DNA of 64,000 bases from Torymus aiolomorphi (lineage: Eukaryota; Arthropoda; Insecta; Hymenoptera; Torymidae). This document shows, piece by piece, positions 22,434 to 33,639 of the stretch; the first letter of the stretch is position 1; each line of letters opens with the position of its first letter. The stretch is from NCBI GenBank assembly GCA_036365515.1, contig CM070876.1, positions 134,681,394-134,745,393 on the forward strand, given 5' to 3'. Below the pieces are notes generated by a model. That model was not told where the DNA came from. It ran no database searches and saw nothing but the letters and a program-made list of their open reading frames with translations. A program made the translations under genes and the position numbers.

Positions 22434-24068
22434 TTATGAGGAAAATAAAGTAATCGTATCGGCAGCTGACATATTCAACGGTAAAGCCGTAAGTACTTCA
22501 GTATTATTTGAAGTCCACTTTCGCAAATTGAGGTGACCTTGTTTAAAGAGTTGAATCAACTCGTCTTGTTTCTCCAAGGCTTCCTCCAATGAATGTGCCC
22601 CAGAAAGCATATTGTCAGAATACATCTCCGATCTTACAGCTTCAGCTGCAATTGGGTAAACTTTGCCGTAGTCTTCGACTAATTTCAAGAGCGTGCCTAT
22701 GGCTAGGAAAGGCGAACAGGCCAAACCATACGTCACTGTGGTCAATCGATAGACCTGAATGGGTTCACTCTTGTCAAAACGCCACAAGATCGACTGATAG
22801 GGTTGATCAACTTGTTCGACACCAATTTGTCGGAACATTTTCTCCACGTCAGCTGAAAGAGAGATCTTATACCTACGCCAGGCACAGATCAAAGCGACGG
22901 GATTCTGAAGAAGATTGGGTCCAACGTGTTGACGATCGTTGACCGAAACTCCTGATTTAGATTTACTCAAGCCATTAAACACAGAACGTAATTTTGTAGT
23001 TGTACTTGTTTCCTTCCACACACCATGATGTGATAAGAATGCTTGAGATTTGTTAGATAATGAATCAAAATTCGAGGAGAGCGACATGTGACCTAAGTCA
23101 ATGTACTCTTTCATAAACTCTGTATAGGCTATTTTGAGTTTCTCGTCCTTAGCCAAGTTTGCTTCGAGACGACTGAGCGCGCGTAACGCGGCAGAATGAG
23201 AGTTTTCGAGGTGAGCAGAACTCAACTTGTCTCGACTTTTCCAGGGTAGGCTTACTATATATTGCCCTGTTTCATCTTGACGAGTAGTTTTCTGATAGAA
23301 CTCCTCGCATGCTTGTTCGTCAGGCGAGTAAGATTTTTTGTCGACTGTTATTTCCTCCGCCTTCCAAAAATCTTGTACGAGCTCCAGAAGTTTGGCTTCA
23401 TGCTCACATTCGTTTGAGCAATGAAGAGCCAAAGGTTCTGGTCCTATTTCTGGGGTTGACGTGGAAATATTGCCTGTTAAGAGCCAACCGAATTTAGAGC
23501 TTAGTGCTATCGGCTGAAGGCTTTGACCCTTAACAATTTGGCCTTGAATGATTTGCGCATAAGCGCTTGCACCGAGAAGAAGATCGATACGTGAAGGTTC
23601 GAAGTACTTGGAGTCTGCTAGCTGCAACCATCTTAAGTATGCGAGGTTCAAAATATCACCTACAACGGGAGGCTTATACGAAAATAATCTTGGCAAGATT
23701 ATAGTATCAACTTCTAGAGAATAAGTTGAATCAAAATGGGGTTGTATAGTAAGACAAGCTACCTTTGAAGATACAGCGGCTGTCTTTTCTCCTATACCTT
23801 GAATGTGCGTATGACAGGTTCTACAATTTAGAGAAAGCAAGTTACACAAAGCTTGTGTAATAAGTGAGATTTGAGATCCAGGATCGATTAGCGCACGAAC
23901 TTGAATTTTGGTTCCGTTAGGACCGAGGGCGTTAACACTAGCGGTAGCTAAAAGTACTCCTGTACATTTAGTACTTACCTCACTCTGGTGGAAGTCTGCT
24001 TGAGAAGCAGATTGATCGTCTTCTGAAAAGACGAGATTGACACAGTTTGGGCTAGAGGGGCTGGACAA
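22434..24068 (-). pseudogene. BEL protease and reverse transcriptase (stop, altered catalytic motif)
   Basis: 544 codons. Protease (DUF1758 type) has RALIDPGSQISLI around residues 57-69. RT has SVFNGLSKSKSGVSVND, LSADVEKMFRQIGV and TYGLACSPFLA. The polymerase motif that is YxDD in the family reads MYSDNMLSGA here (Y483-S-D-N), so the second catalytic Asp is Asn and the copy is probably inactive. The segment joins gag in frame through a single TAA at 24105-24107. That stop could be a mutation or a readthrough site. I favour mutation, since BEL elements usually have one gag-pol ORF. Confidence 0.92.
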
Positions 24069-24104
24069 TGAGTCAATCTGATCAGTCAGCGATGAACTGA
24101 TTAC

Positions 24105-25364
24105 TTAATTACTGTCAGTGTGCACCAAAGTGTGATGCTTAGCTTTGCAAAGAAAGCATCGATACGTGGAAGTACAATTTTTTATATGGTACTTCCCAAA
24201 ACAATTAAAGGAAAGATTGAAAGATTTAAGACACTCTTTCCGCTCGGAAATCGTTTTATTAAGAAACTGTTCACAGCGATTTATGTAATGCAATTCATTA
24301 CATAGCAAACATTTCCGTTTCTGATTCTTTTTCGCGTTTTGAGGAGACGCTTGATGAGAATAAGCCGTATGAGCATTGTCCGGTTCTGGCTTACGCGATT
24401 TTGAGTTGGATGATGGAGTTTTAGAATTGTTATTCGAAGAAGTTCCAGTACCTGCTTCGATGACTTCTAGAGTGAGTGTTTGACTTCGAAGAAATGCTTG
24501 AAGTTGTTCCATTGTCGGTGGATCGACACTATCACCTAGATGCTTTTCCCATTCTTTACGAGTATTTAAATCAAGACGATTCAGCGTAAAATGAACAATT
24601 AAATCACTACCTAAAAAAGCCGCTCTATTTAGAGAGATCAGACTAGCGATGGGATTGAAAATTTCCCTATAAATCCGTTGGGTTTCCGACGAAGAATCTG
24701 CCTTCATTGATTTAACTGAGAAAATTTCTGAAATGTGAGAACTAACAATGCGACGTTGATTCTCGTAATATTCGATTAAAGCTGTCCACGCTCGGTCATA
24801 GTTATCACCAGAAATGGGAAGAGATTTAATCTTCTCAAATGCCTCACCTGTAAGGTGAGTGCGAAGATAATGCAATTTTAGAACAGGCGTTAAGTCTTCG
24901 CGACGATGTATGACTGAACGAAAGACGTCTCTAAAATTTTCCCAATCCGAGAATTTCCCCGAAAACTTTGGTAAATCTACCTTCGGTAAAGATTGAAACG
25001 AAACGTTAGTTGCATGAGCAGGACTAGTGACAACTGGGGCAACATTCGAATTGAAGGAGCCTTGATTGGCATCTCTTGTTCTAACAGCCTTTAAGTAATC
25101 AAGAAATTCTCGACGGACATAAAAGCTATCCTCAACCAAATCACAGAGGTTAGTTGTAAAATAGACGTAATTTTTATCAAGAGCCTCGAGCTTCAGAATT
25201 GACTCGTGATGTAACTGAAAAGTCGCATAATTTGCTTCAAGGCCGGCGAGACATGATTCCGCATAACCTTCCGTCATGTTATCTTTACCCTTAGATTTGA
25301 AATTTTGAAATGAATTATTAATTCTAGCTTGGAGTAACAACTGTCTAGTATGTAGTCCCTCCAT
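24105..25364 (-). CDS. BEL/Pao gag (DUF1759)
   Basis: 419 codons from ATG 25364, uninterrupted. The DUF1759 region has LPKVDLPKFSGKFSDWENFRDVFRS and KLHYLRTHLTGEAFEKI, and TRKEWEKHLG with the IEAGTGTSS linker follows. The C-terminus has Cys/His clusters (CLLCNELHYINRC, then CFGKYHIKNC and CFLCKAKHHTLVH) that resemble three CCHC-type knuckles, the middle one short of one Cys. Function: particle formation and RNA binding. Confidence 0.92.
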   Translation of the reverse strand: MEGLHTRQLLLQARINNSFQNFKSKGKDNMTEGYAESCLAGLEANYATFQLHHESILKLEALDKNYVYFTTNLCDLVEDSFYVRREFLDYLKAVRTRDANQGSFNSNVAPVVTSPAHATNVSFQSLPKVDLPKFSGKFSDWENFRDVFRSVIHRREDLTPVLKLHYLRTHLTGEAFEKIKSLPISGDNYDRAWTALIEYYENQRRIVSSHISEIFSVKSMKADSSSETQRIYREIFNPIASLISLNRAAFLGSDLIVHFTLNRLDLNTRKEWEKHLGDSVDPPTMEQLQAFLRSQTLTLEVIEAGTGTSSNNNSKTPSSNSKSRKPEPDNAHTAYSHQASPQNAKKNQKRKCLLCNELHYINRCEQFLNKTISERKECLKSFNLSFNCFGKYHIKNCTSTYRCFLCKAKHHTLVHTDSN

Positions 25365-26881
25365 TTTGAGATCAAAGTATACTGACTAGCAGGAACTTGA
25401 CTATTTAATCTGAGTGAACTAGTAAGTTACTCTACTATTTCCCCGAAGGTAGTGTTAGAGTAAAGGCAATTTCTTACAGCTAAGACTTAAGCTAAATTAC
25501 AATACTTATGCTACTATGCGTAGAAAGGTGTGTCGTTGACTGTGGTTGCGGAAGCTCCCACGGCGAATCAGATGATGATTCACCACGTTGACTGCTCGAA
25601 GAGAAGTAACTGCAGGCGATGAATTCAGCGACTCCCTGCAGAATAGTCAGCAACTGAATCAGGAATGTATCCTGGCGTAGATCAGCAGTCGAATTTGGAA
25701 ACGAGATGATGTATGAGCAGGCAGCGATAAACTGCAAGGTCAATTAACATAAGTATTTGCTAAGCCAAAAAATTGCATTCAATTTCCTCAAGACTAGTTA
25801 AATATTACAAATTAAATTTATAATAAACTCACACTCAATTAACTTGTACTAATCTCAAATAAAATCAACTCAATTTTAATTAAAGTAATTTGACTCAATA
25901 GAGATTATTAAATTCTCATTAAATGGAATAAATGTACTAGAATGACTTGACGATAGTTGCAAATTTTAATATAAACAAATTGGAACGATACGTGTGTCCA
26001 AGTATTAGGACGGTCGATGTATCAGTTCGCTTCCTGTGGTAGTCCTTGGATGGACTGGTGTAGACCCCTTAGCGCAAGCTGCATGCGGGTACTCCGTGTC
26101 TTGACCGGTGTGAGCCCCGTAGCGTGTACGCCGCACGCGGGTACTCCTTGTCTTGACTGGGGTGGACCCCGTAGCGCGTAGGCGCTACGCGAGTACTCCT
26201 TGAAATGAGAGGTGTGAACCCCGTTTCGACTCATTGCACTAGACGGCAACGAATTCATGGTCACCGTACACGCGATGACTCTAGAGCTGGCTTAACCGTG
26301 ACTCTGATGAGGGAGTTGCCACTTGTTGCTTTAAGTACGACAAGATGGCTGCCGATCACCGTACGAACGCGGTGATTCTATAGCTGTCTTTACAGCGCAC
26401 GCTCTTGGCGGATTGAAGCTGGTCGCGACGCACACTTCTTAACAGAAATGCCACTTGTTGCTCTTGGCTACAACAAGATGGCTGATCATCGTAAAAGCGA
26501 TGATTCTAGAACTGCCGATCATCGTACGAACGCGATGATTCTAGAGCTGGCTTTACAGCGCACGCTCTTGGCTACGTCTTGGAGTCGGTAGACACGGACA
26601 CTCCAAGGCGTTTTTAGAAATGGGGGGAATAGTAATTGATGTGCTATTTCCCCTCGGAAGCCTTAGAAGGTGGCTTCCGATTCACACGACGGCGAGACAA
26701 ACGAGAGAGAGACAGCAACGTACGCGCGAAGTCGGCATATGAGCACATGCGACTGTTACGGCACTCACGACCACGAGTTATTGATGCGTACCTGTGAAGG
26801 AGACACTATTCCTGCGCTCCCCGAAGGTCACGCAGAAATAGAAATGAAACTTTCTTCTGCGTTGCCATGATGTCTCCCACG
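25365..26881 (-). other. BEL untranslated leader with tandem repeats
   Basis: About 1.5 kb. It contains about 3.4 copies of a roughly 52-bp unit (starts near 26053, 26103, 26155, 26207; core GACTGGxGTGxACCCCGTAGCGC and ACGCGxGTACTCCTTG). A second cluster at 26262-26575 is built from CATCGTACGAACGCGATGATTCTAGAGCTG, TTTACAGCGCACGCTCTTGGC and GCCACTTGTTGCT...ACAAGATGGCTG modules. The CGTACGAACGCG-GATGATTC modules are partly self-complementary. No protein coding is supported. Confidence 0.7.
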
Positions 26882-26899
26882 ATCCGGCTCGAAGGACCA
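26882..26899 (-). other. BEL primer-binding site (tRNA-Tyr)
   Basis: The plus strand reads ATCCGGCTCGAAGGACCA, equal to what I recall as the 3' end of insect tRNA-Tyr plus CCA. The minus strand is therefore its 18-nt complement, two bases from the 5' LTR. This is a PBS, not a tRNA gene. Confidence 0.75.
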
Positions 26900-26901
26900 A
26901 A

Positions 26902-27255
26902 TGTTTTGTGCTGTAGTAAGGATGTATCGTGGAGTGGGCTGGTTCTTTTAATAAGAATACTTTTCGTGTGGAGAATAAATGCATTTATTGAAGTAGACTC
27001 CGTCGTGCCTCCGATGGCGTACAAAGTTACTGCTCTCTCTCTCTCTGGCCGTCGCGTGTGAACTGGATCGCCGACCGGCGCGCCGTAGAGTCGGCGGCGT
27101 GCCTTGGTAGTTGGAGGGGAGCGGTAGAGGCGTGACTATAGCTCGCGTTCCCGAAAGGGAACCTAAGCGCTCAAGTTCCTTTCACAGGGAACTTCACATT
27201 CCCGAAAGGGAACTTGAGCTCTCGCTTGTGGCGCTCGTACGTCGAATCACGAACA
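26902..27255 (-). repeat. BEL 5' LTR
   Basis: 354 bp, nearly identical to 19672-20021 (4 bp longer through a CT-repeat difference near 27035). Confidence 0.92.
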
Positions 27256-27260
27256 CTCAA

Positions 27261-27916
27261 TCTGAACCCATACAAGCAATAACATTAGTTTCTATCTCTA
27301 GAATAGAAATTACTCATCATTTATGTACATTTTTTTTCAAATCTCTATCGGGTATTCATAATAAATAATGTTAACTCCTTTTTGCAAATGGAATTATTTA
27401 AAATATAGTTTTAATTATCATTAGTATAAAAATGAGGTTATACAAAAATTTTAAGTAACTCTTCTGGTATCTTGTATAAAAGAAAACTTGAGTAACGGTA
27501 TTTGACAGAAATCTCCAAAATCCAAAGGGAATAGCTAAACCAATATACTTAAAACTGTTAAATAGTTGTTGAATCGTCTCAAACTGTTCATTTTCTATAT
27601 CTATAAAATGTAAATAATAATTTCAATTTATAATGTTATCTTAGTTAAAAATTAGATATTAATAATTTAAATATAACTAAGTACAAACCCTTGAGTATTT
27701 CTTCTTGTCGCATTCTTGAAGTATATTCTCATCAACACTTATATTCGTCAAACTCGTACTTTCTCCTAACTTTCTCCTTACCAAATAAAAGGTACCCTTT
27801 TCTTTAGAAAGTTCAATAAGTCTCCTTCAATTTTCCTCTTTACAATGTAGATTAGCAACTACGGCTATACAAACTGGGACATCTATAGGTAACTGAATAG
27901 AATTTTTGTCAAGTTG

Positions 27917-27950
<34 letters not shown>

Positions 27951-29468
27951 ACGGAGGTGTCAAATGACACCGTAGAAGTAATACGGGGCGCACCTTTGAA
28001 TTTTTATAAATAATTAAGCAAGTTGTAGCAATAAATTAATAAAATATCGGAACAATATCCAAGGCATCAAATAGCTCCTCGTTTAATAAAACCACTTACA
28101 ACAAGATATGAATGACATACCGCGAGTCTTGAAATACTATCACGCTTAAATACACAGCTTTGAAATTTTATTTCTGTCGAATAATATATCGTGAATATTA
28201 TTATTTTTAAATAGCAATTTAAAATTGTTCTCTTCTGAATAAGAGATTTTATAAAATATCATTTTGGAATATTATACTTAAATTATTGTTTTCTTTTATA
28301 AACTATTTAAAAGATAATTGCTTTTAAATTTATATTAAAATCAGTGTTGTTTAAATAAACAATTTCGAAATTATCGCAGAAAATTGTTGAAAAAGAAAAA
28401 AAAATATGCATTTTTTTTTCTTGGTGTTTAAGTAATATTTTTAACAGATTTATTATCACTTGCCGAAATTTTTAAATTCTGGTCATTATTGAAAACAGTA
28501 TTTAAGCGGTGATTACTTTCAAATAGTATATTGATATTATAGTTGCCATTGAATATTTTATTTAAAGCGGTTGTAATACTATTTTAAAATTACCATTGCC
28601 GGTGAATATTTTGTTTAAATCGGAAGTACTCCTTTCGTTGGTCGGGGCCAAAACCCTGTAGCATTTTCCCACCTTATAGATTAGTTGTACCTCTGCTAGA
28701 GTTTTAGTGTGTAATATAATTACATCCCTATTGCAAAACATTTTCTGTTTTCATGCTAGATATGGTAAATTGCGTAGCTGACCTTCCATTTGGCGTTCGG
28801 TTCGAATTTGTTTTCTTCGCTACCAGTTCGAGTTTAAATTTGGCTGTTGATTCGAATTTTAGTTTGGTCGTCTGCTAGAATTTGAACTCGGCTGCTGCTC
28901 GATTTTTTTTTTTTTTTTTGTAGGCTTTCGACTTGAATTTTAAATTCGGCTTTAGATTGAATTGTAGTCTGGCACTCGGCTTGAATTCTTTTTTTTGGTG
29001 TTGTAATTTCGCTATTGCTATTTATTTTAAGTGAAGTGAGTATCGAAACTATTCGTTTTTTTTCGTTGTTGTTGGCAGAATAAGAAAATTAAGTGACGAT
29101 AATTTTCTTTAGCGTGCTGCGCACATGGAGTGCACTTAGTAGTTGTAATTAATAGTTTCTTTTTGTCATTGTAGTAAGTTAGTTGTTGTTGCAGAGGCAT
29201 ATGCTCAGTAATAACAAAGATGTTACTTCGGTTGCTTTGCTATTAAACGGATTTGCCTCAGCATACTAGAAAATTATTTTTTTTGGATTGCTTAATTTTC
29301 TTCCTCGTTTGATTTTTTTTTTGCGTTTGCGTGTGAGTTGGTTTTATTTCAACTGTACCGTTTTTTTGCGCTTCTTGCTCTTCAATAACAGAATACAGCA
29401 GTGCTTGATGAAGATTTTTTTTATTGCATTCTTCTTTCTGCTTTTCTGCTTTGCATTGGCCAGCATTT
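27261..29468. other. AT-rich interval, possible Gypsy-2 leader at its right end
   Basis: No supported gene. It holds a 31-bp poly-A tract (27917-27947) followed by a perfect hairpin GGTGTCA-AA-TGACACC (27956-27971). Around 28790-28990 there is a loose repetition of TTCGAATTT/GGCTxxxxxTCGAATT phrases. 29000-29473 is T-rich and, since Copia-2 sits in what looks like the Gypsy-2 leader, this stretch is probably the upstream half of that leader. No Gypsy-2 5' LTR could be delimited. Confidence 0.4.
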
Positions 29469-29473
29469 ATTTT

Positions 29474-29793
29474 TGTTGGAGTTGGTGGAAAGGTGTAGTG
29501 AAAAGAACTCTTTATTGGACTTAAAAGAATGACTAATTTATTAAGTAAGTGTAATTATAATCGACGCTTACCTGCGCCATGCGCGAGATGTTACATGCTG
29601 GGCGTCCGAGACTAGAGAGAGAGTATAGCGCGTCGTTCGCTGCTGCTCGAGCTACCTTCTTACTCACAGACACACTAGGGAGGGGAGACTTACATGTGTG
29701 CATACGTGTGTCGGGCGCGCTGTCTGTATTGTAATGGAACTTGAACTCGCTGAGGTTCCTTTCGCACAATGTATATGTATCACATTCCCAACA
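29474..29793 (-). repeat. Copia-2 3' LTR
   Basis: 320 bp. On the plus strand it reads TGTTGGAGTTGG...TTCCCAACA, with the poly(A) signal TTTATT (AATAAA on minus) at 29511-29516. Confidence 0.93.
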
Positions 29794-29831
29794 CGCCTCC
29801 TACATATATATTGTGCGCTTACATTAATATC

Positions 29832-32559
29832 TTATATTAGTTTTAGCGCGTTTCTATTTTTAATAAATTTATCCTTACATAGACTCTTAGTGAATATATC
29901 TGCTATGTTTGTTTCAGTTTCTATCTTTACGATATCGATAATACCCTTCTCGTAATTGTCATTTACATAATGACATTGTACTTCAATGTGCTTAGAATTT
30001 TTTGTTAGGTTACCGAATTTTCCTATTGCTACTGCGCCTGAGTTATCCTCGTATATTTTAACAGGATTTTCAAATGTCGTATTAAAGGCGTCTTTTAAGA
30101 GATTAATTACAAATAATATTTCTGTTGTCGCTTCAGACAATGCAATGTATTCGGTAAATGTTGAATTTGTGTTACAGTTTTTTGTTTCTGTGTTCTCCAA
30201 TAGATTATATTTCCAAACATTCTAATGACAAATCCGGTGGTTGACTTTCTGTCAATGTTATCTCCTGCAAAGTCAGAATCAACCATACAATCAAGTTTAC
30301 CCTTATACGAATTACAACAATAAGTCAATTTTGAATGTTTCGTTTTGTATAAGTATTTCAATATTCGCATCGCGTATTTAAAATGTGTTGAATCGTAGCA
30401 ACTCTGAAATCTACTTAAGTAGTTCACGCTGTAAGTTATGTCAGGTCTTGTACCTGTACTAATATATAATAATTCACCTATTAAATTTCGATATTTTATT
30501 GTTTCATCTGCTTTATTAGCCTGTTCAAGTTTTAAATTTGTCTCCATCGGAGTATCATACAGTTTCGCGTTTTCTAAGTTGTACTTCACAGCCAATGATT
30601 CTATATATTTCTGTTGACTTAAAGTCATTATACCTTTCTTGTTATTATAATCAATGTCGATTCCTATATATGATTTAATTTTTCCTGGATCTTTCATTAC
30701 AAATCTTTTCATTAAAGCAGATTTAACTTCATTGATTCTATCTTTATTTTTACAGCATATTAAGAGATCGTCTACAAATACTAAAATGTATATAGTATCA
30801 TCGTCTGTGTTGTTTACATATAAACAGTAATCATAATTGCTTCTTATAAACCCGAGTTTACTCACGCATTTATCAAATGTCTCATACCAAGCCTTTGGGC
30901 TTTCTCTCAATCCGTATAGTGTCTTTAATAATTTGCAAACTTTATTTTTGCCGGTTTCATAACCTTGTGGTTCATGAATATAAACTTCTGATTTTACTTT
31001 TCCGTTAAGAAACGCTGTTTCCACATCCATTTGTTCTATAAACAGATTATTTACGCAACAATAACTTAACAAAATTTTTAACGTTTCCATTTTTCCTACT
31101 GGCGAATAAACATTTTCTTGATATTCTCTTTGTTGGAAACCTCTAACAACTAACCTAGCCTTAAGAGAGTCATCGCTTTTCCTTTTATAGACCCACTTTA
31201 CATCAATAATCTTTTTATTTTGAGGTTTCTGAACTACAACCCATGTATTATTTTTCTTTAGACATTCAATTTCTGAATTCATAGCTTTTTGCCATTCTTT
31301 AAATTCGCTGGAGTTTAACGCCTCCTCAAATGTATTCGGTACATTTGCATTTACATAATGTATATAAATATAATGTGCTACAGGGTTTCCGTATCTTTGT
31401 ACCGGACTTTTCTTTCTGTTTGATGTTCTTTTAACATTTCAATTTTCATTTGAACGATTGAAAGCATTATCGAAGTTCTCATTCTCATTTTCAATATTTT
31501 CGATCTCATCGTTATTATTAATTAAATTTTCATTGTCAAAATCATTTTCAGTCTTATTACTTGTTTCACTACTTGAATCATTTGATTCGTCTAAATTTAA
31601 TTCGATAATGTTTTCATCTTTAACCTTTTCCAAACAGATTATTTCAGTGTCATCGTCGACAATTTGTACATGTCTGGCATTTATTACCTTATTATTTAAC
31701 AAGACTCTCTAACCATTGTGCGTATATCCTACTAATATACCTAATTGGGCTTTATCATCACATTTTCCTTTTCTCAAAGCTTCTGGTTTTCTAACAAAGA
31801 CTTTACTGCCGTATATTTTTAAGTTTTTTACGTTTGGTTTAATTCCAAAAAATATTTCAAAGGGAGTTTTATTTTCGTTTGAGTTGGCTATTGTACGGTT
31901 TTTCAAGTAAGAGACTTTTAACGATTTCTGGCCAATATCTTAATGGTATTTTGGCCTCTCTTAACACACATCTGCCTATATCCATAGCTGATCTGTTGAA
32001 TCTTTCTGCTACTCCATTTAATTGATGGACGTAGGGTGGGCAAGGTAATAATTCAATTCCCTTCTTATTTATAAACTGATAAATTTCCTTATTCAAGTAC
32101 TCTTTGCCATTATCACAATTTAATTTTTTAACTCTCTTATTAAATTTGTGTTCAACTAAGTTTACATATTCTTTAAAACAACTTGCAGTCTCTGATTTGC
32201 TTTTAATACAATAAACTTTACTACATTTACTGTAATCATCAATAAAACTTAGAAAAAATTTTTCTCCATCAGAACCTGTTGTTCTTTGTGGACCATTTAG
32301 ATCAGTGTGAATTAACTCTAAAATTTCTGAAGTTTTACTTCTCTCATTTTCAAACGGTACATTAGCCATTTTACTTTGAATACAATTTGCGCATTTCATT
32401 ACATTATTTTCTAATTTATCTGGTAAACCATCTACCAATTTATCTTTTACTAACTTGTTTAGATATTGAAAGTTGACATGGCCTAATGCTCTATGCCACT
32501 TTTCTTTTTCAGTTAATTTTACAGAGGTTACATAGACATCATTTTCAAGATCCTTATAT
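29832..32559 (-). pseudogene. Copia-2 integrase-RT-RNase H (several breaks)
   Basis: Integrase: HRALGHVN and CANC zinc finger, then IHTDLNG, NCDNGKEY and GVAERFNR, so all three acidic residues are present. Frame shift near 31880-31905. In-frame stops at 31709-31711 and 31437-31439 lie in the variable linker. RT from about 31280: IIDVKWVYKRKSDDSLKARL, QMDVETAFLNG, LYGLRESPKAWY and FVDDLLIC, all intact in one 391-codon segment. RNase H (DCMVDSDFAGD) then shifts frame near 30185 and continues (YIALSEATTE, DNSGAVAI, ADIFTKSL) to the stop at 29832. Better preserved than Copia-1. Confidence 0.93.
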
Positions 32560-32850
32560 GGGAGCGTCCGCCAGAAACCAGCCAGCGGGCGCGCGGGACG
32601 CATTTTTCATACAAAACGCGCTCTGTTCAACTCGCTCGTAATCGTATTCTGAGTCTCTCAGAAAAAACAAAGGATATATATCGATAGATTTTTTCCTGCT
32701 CTTGCCAATGGTGCTATTATTTTTGCTCCGAAACGTTTTCTTCTGGTCGAAAATTCAAGTTGAAAGTTAAGAGACATTTTTCTCGAAGTATATCATGTTT
32801 TTTTTCAAAATGCATATGACCATTCGAAAGTACAAGTCTTAAGCTACAAA
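32560..32850. repeat. Left TIR of the nested DNA transposon
   Basis: About 290 bp; pairs in inverted orientation with 34996-35284, with scattered substitutions. Confidence 0.88.
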
Positions 32851-32949
32851 AATGAAGGGCTCAAAAGTAACAAGATTAAAAAGACAGCGGTGAGTGGCCG
32901 CGCGTGCTCTTCGCGCTGCGCTCGGACGCGCCGCACGCTCGGGCTTGGT

Positions 32950-33250
32950 ATAATAAGCTCGTAATCGTATTTTGAGTCTCTCAGAAAAAAACAAAAGACA
33001 GATATCGATAGATTTTTTCCTGCTCTTTCCAATAGTGCTATTCTTTTTACTCCCAAACACTTTCTTCTGGTCGGAAATTCGAGTGGTAAGTTCAGAACCA
33101 TTTTTCTTAAAGTATAACATGTTGTTCTTCAAAATGCATAGCACCATTCGAAAGTACAAGTTATAAGCTACAAAACCCTACATTTTCAAGTTGGAGAAAC
33201 GTAGAGCTCAAAAGTAATAAGATTAAAAAGACAGCGGCGAGCGGCTGCGC
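32950..33250. repeat. Tandem second copy of TIR-proximal sequence
   Basis: The segment 32632-32905 (GCTCGTAATCGTATT... through AAAAGACAGCGGTGAGTGGC) recurs at about 32950-33245 in direct orientation, with a small extra segment (ACCCTACATTTTCAAGTTGG). Only the left end is duplicated. Confidence 0.85.
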
Positions 33251-33639
33251 AAACTTTTTGCGCTGGACCGGAGTGTGCTTTTATAAACGTAGTGCATATT
33301 TTCGTTGTTTCCTATTTAAAAGCATTACACAATGTTTTATCAGTGCATCATATATTACGTTTTAAATATATTAATTTTTTATTTAAACCTTAATTCTTTT
33401 ATTTTTATTTGCGATTATTTTTATTGGTCTTTTCACGATGCTCATGTTTTTCTTAATTCGAGTTTTAGAGGGTTCGGCTTTTTTAACTGGTGGATATAAT
33501 TGAGAATCTTTGGATGTTGAAAATCGTTTTAGTTCTAACTTTTTAGTGTTAGCTAATAATCTAACACAGTGAAACGATTGAGTTCCAGGCACTGTTTTAG
33601 CTGAATCTAGCCTTTGTCTTAATTTATTTGTAGCCTTAG

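Larger units (their letters stand above)
19672..27255 (-). mobile_element. BEL/Pao LTR retrotransposon, full length
   Basis: 7,584 bp, transcribed right to left: 5' LTR 26902-27255, PBS 26882-26899, leader, gag, PR-RT-RNase H-integrase, PPT, 3' LTR 19672-20021. LTRs on the plus strand start TGTTTTGTGC and end ACGAACA. The flanks are CTTAA (19667-19671) and CTCAA (27256-27260), which fits a 5-bp target duplication with one later substitution. Domain content (DUF1759 gag, Pao-type protease, Pao RT, integrase with C-terminal DUF5641) is diagnostic of BEL/Pao. Confidence 0.94.

Noticed and set aside
26882..26899. tRNA gene fragment (tRNA-Tyr 3' end with CCA)
   Set aside because: Genomic tRNA genes do not encode CCA, and only the last 18 nt are present, in the exact PBS position of the BEL element.
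31458..31910. Plus-strand ORFs across Copia-2
   Set aside because: Antisense to the integrase-RT linker; no motifs.
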